The position numbers and the translations under genes are program-made. From Ottelia alismoides (taxonomy: Eukaryota; Streptophyta; Magnoliopsida; Alismatales; Hydrocharitaceae): a stretch of 64,000 nucleotides of DNA. The notes below the pieces were generated by a model. That model was not told the origin of the DNA. It searched no databases and saw only the letters and a program-made list of their open reading frames with translations. The stretch spans positions 62,001 through 126,000 of the forward strand of contig JAZKJV010008879.1 of assembly GCA_037367405.1 (NCBI GenBank), given 5' to 3'. Positions 45,187-56,779 of the stretch are shown here, one piece after another; the stretch's first letter is position 1; every line of letters starts with the position of its first letter.

Positions 45187-47883
45187 TGATGGACCATTAT
45201 TTTCATCTCTTTAATAATCAATAATTGCACTATAGGAGATCAAAAACGATCTAGCAAAAATCACAATCTTTGAATGTTGTGGAGAATTTTTTTGGCAAGT
45301 CTGCCAAGGTCGAACATAGGGAACGATGATTTTTAGTTGTGTCATTTTAAATTGATTCCAATAGTTAATTAAATGCTAGGTTAATTTATGTGTCTGGAAA
45401 TAAAGTGAAAATAAAATGACAGAACTAATAAGATGAAGATGCAACGCAATATGAGAGCATAATATCTGTGATTAAAAGATTTTAAATACTCAATTGAAAA
45501 TAACCAATATCCTCAAAAATTTATCACAGATCAAAAGAAATGAGAATTCAATTAGTATCCGAGTTGCAAGAAAGAATGCCGATAGATATATGATTAATCT
45601 TGCAATTAATGAGATCGCACAATGATTTTATTGACGAATATTTGATCTCCAAATTCTCTCTAATTTAATCCTCAAGTAAATATATAGGATTGTCACATAA
45701 AATATCGAGAATTAATTTCAATCCACCTCTATGACACCATAGCAAAGATTAGTTCTCAGATAATAATCCTAAATAACCACAAGAGGACTAATCAGATTAA
45801 ATCCCCTCCAATGAACCCCTGCAGACAAAATTAGATATTTCTCAAGATAAATATGGCATAAAAAATTCAAAGATCAGCCTATGTAAATCATCACAAATCC
45901 TTAAATAATAATCATTATATAAGCTTCAGATCAATTCACAAGATAGAGAAAATGATAGAGCACTGAATAAGCTTCAAAACAACATATTATGCAGAGAAAT
46001 TGGAGTTTGTATGAGAAATATACGCTATCATGAAAATTCAGAGATTAAAATGAAATACAAAAATATTTTCCTTTCAATTTGGTCCTTAGAGGACTTATTT
46101 ATAATATTTGAAACCTGCACAGGCCCTTTATTCATTTTTTTCTCCCAGCATGTGCTCTACACGTAACTCTTGACTGGTTTGATCTTCTTGTTATTTGCAG
46201 AGAACGAGAGGGTGTGGGCGCAAATTTTCCTAAGTGCCACGTGCAAGACACGTGTGTGGGTAGGAGGTCTTTTCGTCAATTGTTGGAAGTTACAGGGGGG
46301 TCATCCTGCAAATGACCCCCACCCCTACATGCTCCTCACGTAATGGAGGAGTGAAGCTGGGACGATCGTAAGTGGCCTGAGAGAGGCGTGGCATGGATGA
46401 GGCCGTGGCAGAGATGCTGGTGTAGGCGATGAGGAGGAGCGGGTTGTGAGGCTCGCGACGGAAATGGTTGGCGGTCAATGATGGGGAGTTCAGTCGAGGG
46501 TGTGGAGTACGGAGGTGGTCGCAGAGGCATGGGTGGTGCACTCTGGATCTGCTGTGAGGAGGTGACAATAGGAAGTGGTCGAGCAATTGAGGGTGCAGTG
46601 GAGGTGGTATTGGTGGAGCAGAGCTCGGCCAACACACAACCGATCGGTGGCGGAGACGATAGGAAGAGCAGGTCAAGGCTTTTCATTTCTCAATGGACTC
46701 AATCTCCTTGGCCATGGCATTTGCACAGATGCATTCTATTTTTAATGGTTGCGAGAGTCCATTCTGAAGGGGCTCGATCTCAATAGACATGTCCAAGTTT
46801 TATTTTTTATTTTGTTACTTTTTGATTTTTTTTAATTATTTTTAAATTTGTTATGTACCTATAATAAATAAAATGTAGAATATTTTATATTTTTTTCATT
46901 TAATTTTTAGTTTCTTTTTTCATTTTTCAAAAATTTAATAAAGTTGAAAATAATAATAAAATCATCTATTGTAAAAGAAAGTATTTTATATATAATAAGA
47001 GTTATGAAAATATTAATAAAATACTTTATTTTTTCAAAGTATTTATGGGTATTATTGAAATTAATAAAATAAAATAATATAATATATAATATAATATTTC
47101 GGAAATTTTTAAAAAGTAAAATAAGGGGAGCTTTAAATTTTGGGATTATATGAAAAGGGGATCCTAAAAATATGCAAGGACTTTTCCTGTAATATAGATA
47201 TAATCTACATTCTAAAACACTATTTTTGCAATTTAGTATTAATGTTATTCTTTAATATTTTAATGAGTTTTTAAGCTTTTTATGATTTTAAGGCATACAT
47301 GCAGTATTTTCGCTGAAATAAAATATGTTACACTACATGTAAGGAGGCACTTACACTAATTTTTTATATTTTTCAGTGACACGTGAAATCAAATAAAAAT
47401 GTGCATAGAATTGATTTTTATTTTGTTAAAATAATAGTGATAAAAAGCTCCACAAAATTTAGTACCATGGAATATTTTTTAGATTTTTGCAATTGCAAAA
47501 GGAGCCCAATTCATTTCAACTAAGACTGCACTAATTATAAAAACCATAAAGCTTAATTATCTTCAATAAAATTTGGCAAGTATGGAATCAAGTTATCTCG
47601 AGACCAAAATTATCACAAAATTCGATGAAATTGATTTCATATGCATTTAATAAAATAAAATGATCATTTTTTAAAAAAATACACATTTATTTCATTACAA
47701 TTCAAAATTTCTCAGAATAATACCACGGAATAGGATTATAAAATAGTATTCCAATAAAAAATGCAAAATAAAACCATGCACGGAATGCTAGATATTCATG
47801 TCCAAACACAGGCTATCCATGCCATTTTTTGCAAATTAAAGAAAAGCATAAAATTATTTTAGAAGGGTTATTCACTATTACCA
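45187..47883 (-). repeat. Probable 5' LTR of element E (about 2.7 kb, degenerate)
   Basis: Lies beside the degenerate PBS. Near its 3' end it has GGTCGAAC (45308-45315), as in LTRs A and D. In the middle it has a short GC-richer block with CACGTG-type boxes (46230-46780). The 5' terminus is placed at TGGTAATAGTG (47883 on minus) because the flanking text resembles the end of LTR B, but no second LTR is in the window to confirm it. The reading frames in 46290-46786 look like composition artefacts. Confidence 0.5.
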
Positions 47884-50800
47884 AAAGTCAACGATGCTTC
47901 TTTGCAAAATTCATGTTATACAAGCGAGACACATGAGGGCTTGGTGAGGACTTTGCGGCAAGGTCACTATAGAAATTACCAAGGGCTCTAGGAGCTCTTG
48001 TAATAATCGCAAAGTCGCATGCGAGATGCACGCGGCTTTCATTCTGAAGGGAGGTTTGACCCTACACATCAAGAAAATGCAGAAAGAACAGATACATCCT
48101 GAACAAAAACTAGAACACATTGTCTGAGTGATATAATAATAATAATAATAAAAGTTCTTATTGTAATGCAAAATCATATGGATACAAAAATTACTTCCGC
48201 ACGATTTTGCAGACCCCGTGAATAAAGATATATTTCCTTTAATTTGTGTATTCTCTAGCAGAAGAGACGTCCTGAATTGAGTTTGATCCGATGACGATGC
48301 ACATGTATGAAATTATTGGTTTGATCCGAAGAGACGTCCCGAATTGAGTCTTGAAATTTATCATACATAAGTCAGAGTTCACCATTGTATGTAAGGCAAT
48401 CATTAGTATTCGGTCATATCATTCTAATAAACAAGTACATGTCAGTATGAAACTTATATTCCTTCGGTGCTTGGGAATATTCGATACAGTCGTCTTGAAT
48501 AAATCCTCAATGACCTCTATTCAAATCATAACATGAGAAATCATATCCAAATCTCCAACTTCACACCACATCCCGAAACACCTCTCACAGTACTAGCACT
48601 CGAAGTAAAATCTGATGGGACCACACTTAATTCCACTCCGAGTCCTAATATCATGTATAATGGTGAAATCAAGAACGTCATCTATACCAATTGTCTACTC
48701 CATCGAACGACTCTGGAAGCAACTATGCGATTAGGTACAACATATCATCCAACTCGTCTATTGGGTGGTGACCTTCATGGTTGTACCTAGCACGCTCTGT
48801 CTGCTTGTGGCACCAAACTTCAAATGCATGTCTATAAAATCTCACCCACATGATGATAATCCTCACGAATAAAACTGATATTATCGATTTGTTTAAATTT
48901 TGAATAGCTTGGAATGTCATTTTTTAGACTAATCGTTATTCAATCACAAATTATCTCAACAATACCCATACAACCATTATTAGTGAAATATATTTTTACT
49001 TTGTACATGATACGTGAGGCACCCTTAAAAAATGACATCTCAAGGAAACGGTATGCCTCTCCTAAATTATATAACCGAATCAAAAGGAAACCCAACAATA
49101 AATTTGTTTTTGCTTGCGGACTAGCGGTATTTAAGATCGCATAGATGGTGAGTATCACGATAATTAGAATCAGAAATAATCATAACTACGGTTTGTAACA
49201 CAAGCACATCTAAGGCTCTAATTGTTCGGAATATAAAATTGATAATCATGTGAAAAACGATGGACAAAACTTCGTTATTTTCACGAGTACGCCAGTCAAA
49301 TGGGTGGAGCTCCGACAAGGGTAGAGGGGAAGGGCGGCTAGGGTTTGACCTCTTATTTGTATGGAGAAGGGTGAAATTAAGATCCGATTCTAATATGGTT
49401 CATATACGTATATGGATCTCGACCCATCAATTTGAAATACCAATATCTTATGCTAGGAAACTCAAAATTTTATGTTTTTGGGCTATTGGAAAGATCTTGG
49501 CGAGATTTACAAATTTGGGTGGTCATCTAAATATTTTGAATATCTTAAGCTTTCCAGATTTAAAATGAAAATGTGGGATTTTATAGTATAGACATTTGAT
49601 TTAAATTAATTATCACTGTATTGAAATGAGAATCAATTATCTATTGGAAATGATTTGCATATTCTTTCCCAAAAATTAAAATCATATTTATAGTACATCA
49701 ATATAATAACATAAATTTAATATGAATCAAATACATGACTATTCATTCAATTAGGATATATGTACTTCATTTATGGATACTCGAAGATAATAGAAATTGG
49801 ATGGATCATGTATAATGACTTCATATCAAATTAGTCTTAATATCACGCTATTTAACTACCTGAGCAATCTGAGTGAGTCAACTACTAATCAATGCTCCAA
49901 TTGACTCTGAACAACTTCAAATCGATTTCCAAAATTATATTTCTTTATGTATTCTATTTTTTAAATAAGTTCCATCATGGAATTCATTGTAATTCTAATA
50001 TAACGTGAATGAGATCTTTTCTTTTGGTTTACTATGTATGGAGTCATATGATTCCTTTAAGATATCATATGGCCCTAGCTCGTTGTATGTACATGCTCAG
50101 ACATGTAGATATCTATATGTCTTTGGTCAAAGGATGCATGTCCATTGAGTGACAGTGTGTGATAAGGGTCTTAGGATATCAATATCGTCAAGTTAACTCG
50201 TTGACTACTCATCAGACACCTCTGAATATCTATTCATATTATGACATGCATCAAAAGTGTCAATCATATATTAATTTTCAGAAAAGATCATCATTTCTTC
50301 TCAAAGTGGAGATCCTATTTTAGTATCACTTGGCGAGGCTAGTAGTGTCCTTAATGAGCCTTTAGATCTACAACCATTCATCAACCCATGTGATCCGACT
50401 CTTTAGGTCAACAATTGTATAATACTCAAAAAGGTTAGGGTATGTGATTAATCACCAAATTGCTATTCTAAAGTCATAAAAAATGCAGTATGAATGATTA
50501 GCAAATTATTCATAACTACACTTAAGATCTCAAAGAAGAGAGTGTGGCTTTAAATTATACCCGGGTAAGTCCATGGTCGAACATGGGGACACAAACTATT
50601 AAGTTACCTAATATAGCTTAAACATGCACTCAACATAATTCAGGCACTCAGAATCAAGATGCAAATACATACATATATGTCTTTTTATCTTTTTAAGTGT
50701 AAAATACGATGAAACAATATGGATGAAATGGAATGTAAAACAAACACATGAAATAAATACATCAAGACTCCTGAAGTATATTATCCAAATTACTTAATTG

Positions 50801-50941
50801 ATTTGCATGAATTTTTTCAAATACATTACATGAAAATAAGATGTGAAATTATTTAATGATCTAGATTTTGTTAATGATCCGATTGCATATTTATTTTTGT
50901 AGTTTAATTAACTTTTCAAGTAGAAGCTCATGGAAGCTCTT
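47884..50941. other. AT-rich region, mostly unassigned
   Basis: No gene is supported. It contains a (TAA)n microsatellite at 48132-48150 and a short direct repeat GAAGAGACGTCC(T/C)GAATTGAGT at about 48259 and 48329. The stretch 48350-49260 has overlapping minor ORFs on both strands with no recognised domain. The part from about 50460 has GGTCGAAC at 50575-50582, like the 3' ends of the Athila-type LTRs, so a minus-strand LTR fragment probably lies there. 49570-50460 resembles LTR-type sequence only in composition. Confidence 0.4.
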
Positions 50942-51527
50942 TGTTGAAAAGTGTGTAAAAGTTAGAAGTCGACTCAAAGACTAAAAGTGATTCTAAAAGA
51001 CTCTATTGGAAGGTTTAAGATTCAGAATCATATTGATGAAAGAATTAAAGAAAGACTCAATTCCAAAAGCTCAAGTTTTGGAGATTTTGGAGGCTGATGT
51101 GACATATTACATAATTCTTATTTCGTGTAGAAAAGCATCCTTATAGTTTTTGCATATTCTTGATCAGTAAGCAAATTTAAGCTAGAATCACCAATTTCAT
51201 ATTTTTCATTTTTGGACATATGATCGATCACCATGACATCTTGTATCAATCATCTATGATCGTCCATTTTTCTCTTCATGATCGATCAACCTAGATTGAC
51301 CATTCTTTTGAACATGGCCAATCAATTTTTTGAAATTCAGACCAACTATCAAATATGGTCGGACACTTTTGTGATATGATCGATCACCCCTGATGGATCC
51401 CCTTATTTCAATGATCGATCATTTCATGAATTTTTAAAATCAGAACATTGGACTTTCCATTTCATACGTCAACGGATCTTTTAAGGCCAACCCTATATAA
51501 GGGACCCTATGGCTCATTGTTTCAATA
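50942..51527 (+). repeat. Copia LTR H1, 5' part (U3)
   Basis: The start is set at TGTTGAAAAG only as the best TG candidate, so it may be off by up to ~150 bp. It contains four exact copies of the palindrome TGATCGATCA (51221, 51279, 51377, 51412) and a TATA box (51496-51502). It ends at the hAT insertion. Confidence 0.65.
51496..51502 (+). promoter_or_regulatory. TATA box of copia LTR H1
   Basis: TATATAA in the context CCCTATATAAGGGACCC. The hAT element begins 25-26 bp downstream, at about the expected transcription start. Confidence 0.75.
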
Positions 51528-52592
51528 ATGGTGTTAATCAAATCGAATACATTCGTCATATTAATTTCATTATAAAATTTCTAAATCCAAATTCGATTCA
51601 AATTTTAAACAAAATTCAAATCTAAATTCAAATTCAATTTATTTGGAGTTTCAAATATACAAATTCGATTCACTTTATATCGAATTAGAATTTTATTAAA
51701 GAATTTAACTAATAATAAAAAATTTATATAAATAATATTCTAGTTTCAAAGAATTTAATAGACTTTGTGATATTAATTTGTGAAAAAATAATTGAGATAA
51801 ATAAAAACCTTTAACATAAATTATAAAATTCAATAGATAATATAAATTGCATTAAAGTACCTAACTTTTGACGTTCGTGTATGTCTCTTGCAATCCTCGT
51901 TTACTCTTTTTGTACTTGTCATGAGTTGAATATATAAAGAAAAAATAATTAAATTAGACTTATGAAACATAATATACATCATTGATGAATTATCGGATGC
52001 ATTATGATTTCCTTTGCATGTTGATGAACGAAAATACCATGCTCATATAGAAAATCCTACAAATTAAGCATGGTATTTGAAGCAAAAATGCAAGGAACAA
52101 ATAGTTTAAATGATAAAATTGCTTTATGAATACTATATAAGAAAAAATAAAATAAGTTCCTCATGGGAAAGGGTTAAAATTTCTCCACCTTACTTGAAAA
52201 TACTTTAGATTATAAAAAATATGAGGTCGTAACCAAGAAATCATAGTTATTGAACAAACATGAAATAAATGCATTCAGCTTAAAATAAATGTAAGAGAGT
52301 AGTCTTCAAAATCAATGTTGAATAAATGTGACTTTTATATTTCTTGATTCCTATCGATGATGTTGATATCAACCTAAAGAGTGCATACGCACTTCCACAT
52401 CCTTCACATATAGAAAATCATTAGAATCAAAACTACAATAGTAGAATTGGATTTATATGTGCATTTTTCAATGAGAAGATCGTGTCTATTCTGGAATCAC
52501 TAAACTCAAGCTCTCATCTTTACAAGCAACAGATTTCAATTTAATCAAAATTAGCATTCATGATAACTATGATATTCTTGAAATGGATTCAA

Positions 52593-54738
52593 TCAAGGTG
52601 CTCTTCCATTTGAAGAATGAATAAGGTCTTGAGTCACTCGAACCCAATCGAAGGTACATACAAGGGCCTCAATCATTTTAGGAGATAATAAACTTCTATA
52701 ATCAGTGAGGACTCTCCCTTTAATGTTGAAAACTGATTTTGATGCTACGAGACTAACGAGAATTGACAATATATCACGAGTCATAATAAATAGCACGAGA
52801 CTTCTCAAAGCATTAGTTTTCCACCATTCTAAGACATCAAAAGAATGATCTCTTTTTCTGGATCTCAGGGTTGGCTCTTCCAAGTATCTCTCCATGTCAA
52901 AATTCTTAGGAGGTTTATTCCAAATAATGATTCAATTCAACTTCAATTGTCTATTATGGAGGAATGCATTCAAAGATTTGTTATTTCCACTGAAATTTGT
53001 GCTTCCATCATTCTATTTGCCCATCCTTTACGAGTAGAAAGATATATTCCTGACAATTTTATCTACTATTCTTGAGATCCAATATAAGTACAAACCTTAT
53101 CAAAAATAAATCCTATAGACTTCAACATATATCTCGGATCAAGGAAGCAAGAAATAGACATCAAAAACTCGATGAAGTTCATTACAATGGCTATTTCTTT
53201 AATGAAATCATCAATCAAAATGTGGTCTTTTCAAAATTTCCGCTACTTTTCAAATTTTTGGAAGAAACAAATTCACAGCTGGAAACTTTGTACCAGAAAA
53301 ACTTATGTCGCTTCAAAATTTTGCTTTAAAAGAGTGTGGATTTTCCAGTTTTCTCCCACTGTGATGGTAGCCATTTGTATTTCTCATCTCTTCTAGCATA
53401 ATTTTGAAATACAATTTTATAACAGAGTGCAGAATCAAGTATGAAAAAAGTGGAGTTCCAACGAGTAGGTACATCGATGGAAAGCCCTCTTGAAGTGAAA
53501 AGATTCAGTTGCCTTGCAATCTCACCAAATTTCTATGAGCTGCTTTTTTTGATATACTTCACATTTTATCTTATATTATAGATAGTTATTTCTAATGCGT
53601 GAAGGCCAACTTGAACCATAAGATTAAGTATGTGTGCACAACATCTCATGTAAAAGAGTTTTCCTTTAAATAACAAGCAATCCCTTCAAACAAATGTGTC
53701 TTTCAATGTACTTACTACCACATCGTTAGTACTGGCATTATCTAGTGTAGTATTAGCAATCATAATGTCAATCCCTCATTCAACTAAGCAATTTAGAATA
53801 GCATCTGCAATAACAATATCGGTATGTGGTGGCTCCAATGCACAAAAATTTAGAATACATTTTTGCAACTTCCACTTTACATCTCCATGATGAGAAGTCA
53901 AATATAGATACCCTATTATTTTTTTGATGTCCAAGTGTCAGTTGTGAGACCGATCATGTCCACATGTAGAAAATATTTTTTCGATTTTTTCCTTTTTTAT
54001 GGAGAAAAGCTTCATGTAGTTATTTGTTATTATACACTAGAACTTGTCTAAAATTGGAATTGAAAATTTATAGGATTGCATTGAATTAAAACTCTTCCGC
54101 AACACTGAAAGCATGCTCATGAATGATGATCCATTTTGCAATTAATTCTCTTCCTTTCCTTTGGTCAAACTTTGAAAATGATAATGACATTTCATTCAAA
54201 TGCTCAGACTCAGATGATGAAGGGCCGAAAAATAATGTTTTTTATTTCTTCTCCCGAATCTTGCATGATACAATATCGTTCTCTATGATTTTTTAGATAA
54301 GAAGTGTATCCACGATGTAACTTTGAAAGTTTTCTTGCAATTAATGCATTTCCATCTTTCAACTGACACTCCACCAACTTTCTCATTCTCTTTGGTAAAT
54401 GATTGATAAATCATTGATCTTTTCTTTTTATTAATCATATAGGAAATCGATTTTTCTAGTTCTTCAACCTCTTTTTCTACTTTTTCATTAATATTATCGT
54501 CATACCCAATGACCCTCTCATAGACACTATCTTTAGAAGATGGTATGTTCAAATTATACTTGTAAAAACAAAAAATTAAAATGCATACTCAAAACCATAT
54601 TTGAAATTCCATACCAATCTAGAAATAGAAGATATATATTAATAGATATACATGTCAAAAATAATAACCAGAAGATTGTGTTTCATGTTTCTCTAAAGAA
54701 TCCTCTGTATCTTTCCTCTCATTGTGAGTTATATCCAT
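52593..54738 (-). pseudogene. hAT transposase (BED finger and hATC domains), decayed
   Basis: The start is taken at 54738 (MDITHNERKDTEDS), conserved in the second hAT copy (MEIAHTERKDTEDSS). After a probable intron or frameshift, KSISYMINKK and CINCKKTFKV (54552-54283) form the BED-type zinc finger. Fragments near 53950-53580 read YMRCCAHILNLMVQVGLHAL, a typical hAT core motif around the catalytic region. The C-terminal dimerisation domain is 52895-52593 with DVLEWWKTNALR, MTRDILSILVSLVASKSVF and GRVLTDYRS. The role would be cut-and-paste excision of hAT elements. Stops in the middle make it inactive. Confidence 0.88.
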
Positions 54739-55436
54739 GATATTTAAGAGAAAAGAATCATTAAATTCCAACAGAACCATAAAAGGACGACAAAGTGTTC
54801 ATTACATCCAAATAAATTATATAGACAAAGCAATCCATATGTATATAAATTATTTTCACAACTCCCCAAAATACCTAGAAAATTGAACTAAGCAATTCAT
54901 TGGTGTCATACTAACCAAGTTATGTTGTCTACAGAAAATGTGCAACTGTGAAGAGAACGAGCTATGACTAGGGTCATAGGCTAAAGTTTCCATGGATAGT
55001 AAACAGTGGGGGAGAAATGTGTAAGTTCTGTCAGTTATTGTCGATATGCCTTAATACATGCTTTAGCGCTATTTGAATTTGAATAATCATTTTGTCTTTT
55101 GTTTCTTATTAGGCTACAAGCATTATCTCATTTAATCATGTTGTCTCCAATGTACTCTAGAAAAATTGTTATAGATTGTTAGTTGGAACCAAAATCCTCT
55201 GCATTACGGATCGGGAATAGAAAATTTACAAGCATTCTGTTTGGAAAATTTTGTTAGAAATTGAAATATGTGACCTCAAGATGGCTTTTAAAGTTTAGTA
55301 TGTGTTTGTTTGCATATGATGTATTTTTAATCACAGAAATTATTTGGGTAGAACCTAAATCTTAAGATTTTAGGCTAAAAGGGGGGTTAACAACATGGAG
55401 AAGTACCACATCAAACTTATATATCAATGTATGAAT

Positions 55437-55820
55437 TTATGAAAAATAGATAAAAAAAGACTCGATTGGATTTTTTCCATACCAACATTGGTGGTGTGTG
55501 TGGTGATACTGGCTATTGCGGGGGTAATGGAGAGATACTGACGATGTTGATGAGTCTAGAATCGGTGTCATTGTCGACGGAGGGGGAGAGCAAGAGCTGG
55601 TGATGGGGTTGGCGACAGGGAGGGTGCAATTGTCAGCAACATGAGCGAGCAGGAGCGGGAGGCTAGAGCCAACGGCATTGGAGAGAGCAAGCAGGAGCGG
55701 GAGGCTAGAGTCGACGACATTGGAGAGAGTGAGCAGGAGTGGGAGGTTGGAGCTGGTGACATTATGGACAACGAGCAGGAGCAAGAGGTTTGAGCTGGTG
55801 GCATTGGAGAGCAGAAGCAA
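55437..55820 (-). CDS. Short ORF in hAT 5' region with 14-residue repeat, doubtful
   Basis: A 127-codon frame, upstream of and in the same direction as the transposase. It contains about four tandem repeats of a 14-residue unit of the type LSNAVGSSLPLLLA, encoded by the 42 bp minisatellite, then LPVANPITSSCSPPPS. The second hAT copy has an equivalent 111-codon frame (59613-59948), so both have stayed open despite divergence. No domain is recognised. It may be chance in a GC-rich, stop-poor repeat. Confidence 0.2.
   Translation of the reverse strand: MLLLSNATSSNLLLLLVVHNVTSSNLPLLLTLSNVVDSSLPLLLALSNAVGSSLPLLLAHVADNCTLPVANPITSSCSPPPSTMTPILDSSTSSVSLHYPRNSQYHHTHHQCWYGKNPIESFFIYFS
55647..55813 (-). 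repeat. 42 bp minisatellite, about 4 units
   Basis: Units start with GAGCAGGAGCGGGAGG at about 55647, 55689, 55731 and 55773, with spacing of about 42 bp. The right arm copy has about two and a half units (59630-59730), so the arms differ in copy number. Confidence 0.8.
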
Positions 55821-56217
55821 ATGTTAAGATTTTTTCCCATGAGTGACGAGGGAATAGAGAGAACTATGAAAAGTAAAGAGAAGGTATGACGTATGCAATG
55901 GGAGTCCCAAAATTGGGATGTTTAGAATAAGACAATGAAAAAATTATATTAATTTGTGTATCATATGTGGGGATTTTGCAAAATATATACTACATTTGTT
56001 TACATGTATAATGCTTCATACTGTATCATGTATGTATAGAATCGAATATAATCATTATCGAACAAATCCAAATGAACTCATATTCGATTCATTTAGGAAT
56101 CGAATCTGCAAGTTAAATTAAAATTCACTTCATTTGGTTTCAAATCGATTTTTTTTAATTTTTTTATCGAATGAATCCTAATCGAATTCGAATGATTCAG
56201 TTCAATTAGCATCCCTA

Positions 56218-56728
56218 TTTCAAACACACAAGCAAGAGAAACATCATCTACTCTCAAAAGAAAAGAAAGATTGGTCATTTTGTACGATATTCGAGTTCTT
56301 GCATCATTTCTGCACTCTCGAGCTCTCTTCAATCTAAAGTTTTTAACTACTGGAGTTGTGTGTGCTCTCTATGCTTTACTGTAATCATCATCATCATCCT
56401 CGAGCATATTCAATGCTTGAAGTCCATAAGCTTGAGAATTCAATTTTTATTGATTCACTATATTCTGCTTAACATTTTTGAATATGTATCCAAGCTGTGG
56501 ATTTTTTTCTCTGTGATTCTGGGTCATGGTTTTTGTATAGGTATTCTAGTTAGAATAGGATTTTGGGTCGTGATTTTCACTCGCTTAGGTTTCCATGTAA
56601 AAACCATTATGTCTTTGCAATTTGTGATTCATCTATCTCTCTTATTTTTAAATTATTTTTTATTTGGATATTATTATTGGATAATTGTATATTTCACAAT
56701 TCACCTCCCTGCTTGTGTCGGACTCACA
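56218..56728 (+). repeat. Copia LTR H1, 3' part (R-U5)
   Basis: Continues the LTR after the hAT insertion, starting TTTCAAACACACAAG, and ends GACTCACA at 56728, two bases before the PBS. It contains an ATC microsatellite at about 56383-56400. The inverted copy is 58705-59209. Confidence 0.82.
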
Positions 56729-56730
56729 TT

Positions 56731-56742
56731 TGGTATCAGAGC
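56731..56742 (+). other. Primer binding site of copia H1 (initiator tRNA-Met)
   Basis: TGGTATCAGAGC, the standard initiator tRNA-Met complement used by plant copia elements, two bases after the LTR end. Confidence 0.95.
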
Positions 56743-56779
56743 GGGTTCAAGTTTTGCAGGTGTAACAACCTACTTGTAG

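Larger units (their letters stand above)
51528..56217 (-). mobile_element. hAT DNA transposon (about 4.7 kb) inserted in copia LTR H1
   Basis: The right terminus on the minus strand is TAGGGATGCTAATTGAA and the left terminus on plus is TAATGGTGTTAATCAAA; both continue into GAAT(C/A)CATTCG-like text. The flanks share TTTCAA (51522-51527 and 56218-56223), an imperfect remnant of the 8 bp hAT target duplication. The interior holds a decayed hAT transposase on the minus strand. The 5' region (54740-56217) includes a GC-rich 42 bp minisatellite. Confidence 0.85.

Noticed and set aside
46290..46786. Overlapping ORFs on both strands near 46.5 kb as a candidate small gene
   Set aside because: They sit in the GC-richer part of LTR E, parallel to similar blocks in LTRs A and B, with no domain.
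48132..48150. (TAA)n tract as a SINE or LINE tail
   Set aside because: No SINE body or target duplication is visible around it.
56360..56779. Plus-strand ORF of 139 codons with hydrophobic segments
   Set aside because: Lies in the copia LTR 3' part and runs across the PBS. The hydrophobic look comes from T-rich DNA, and the inverted copy has the frame broken.
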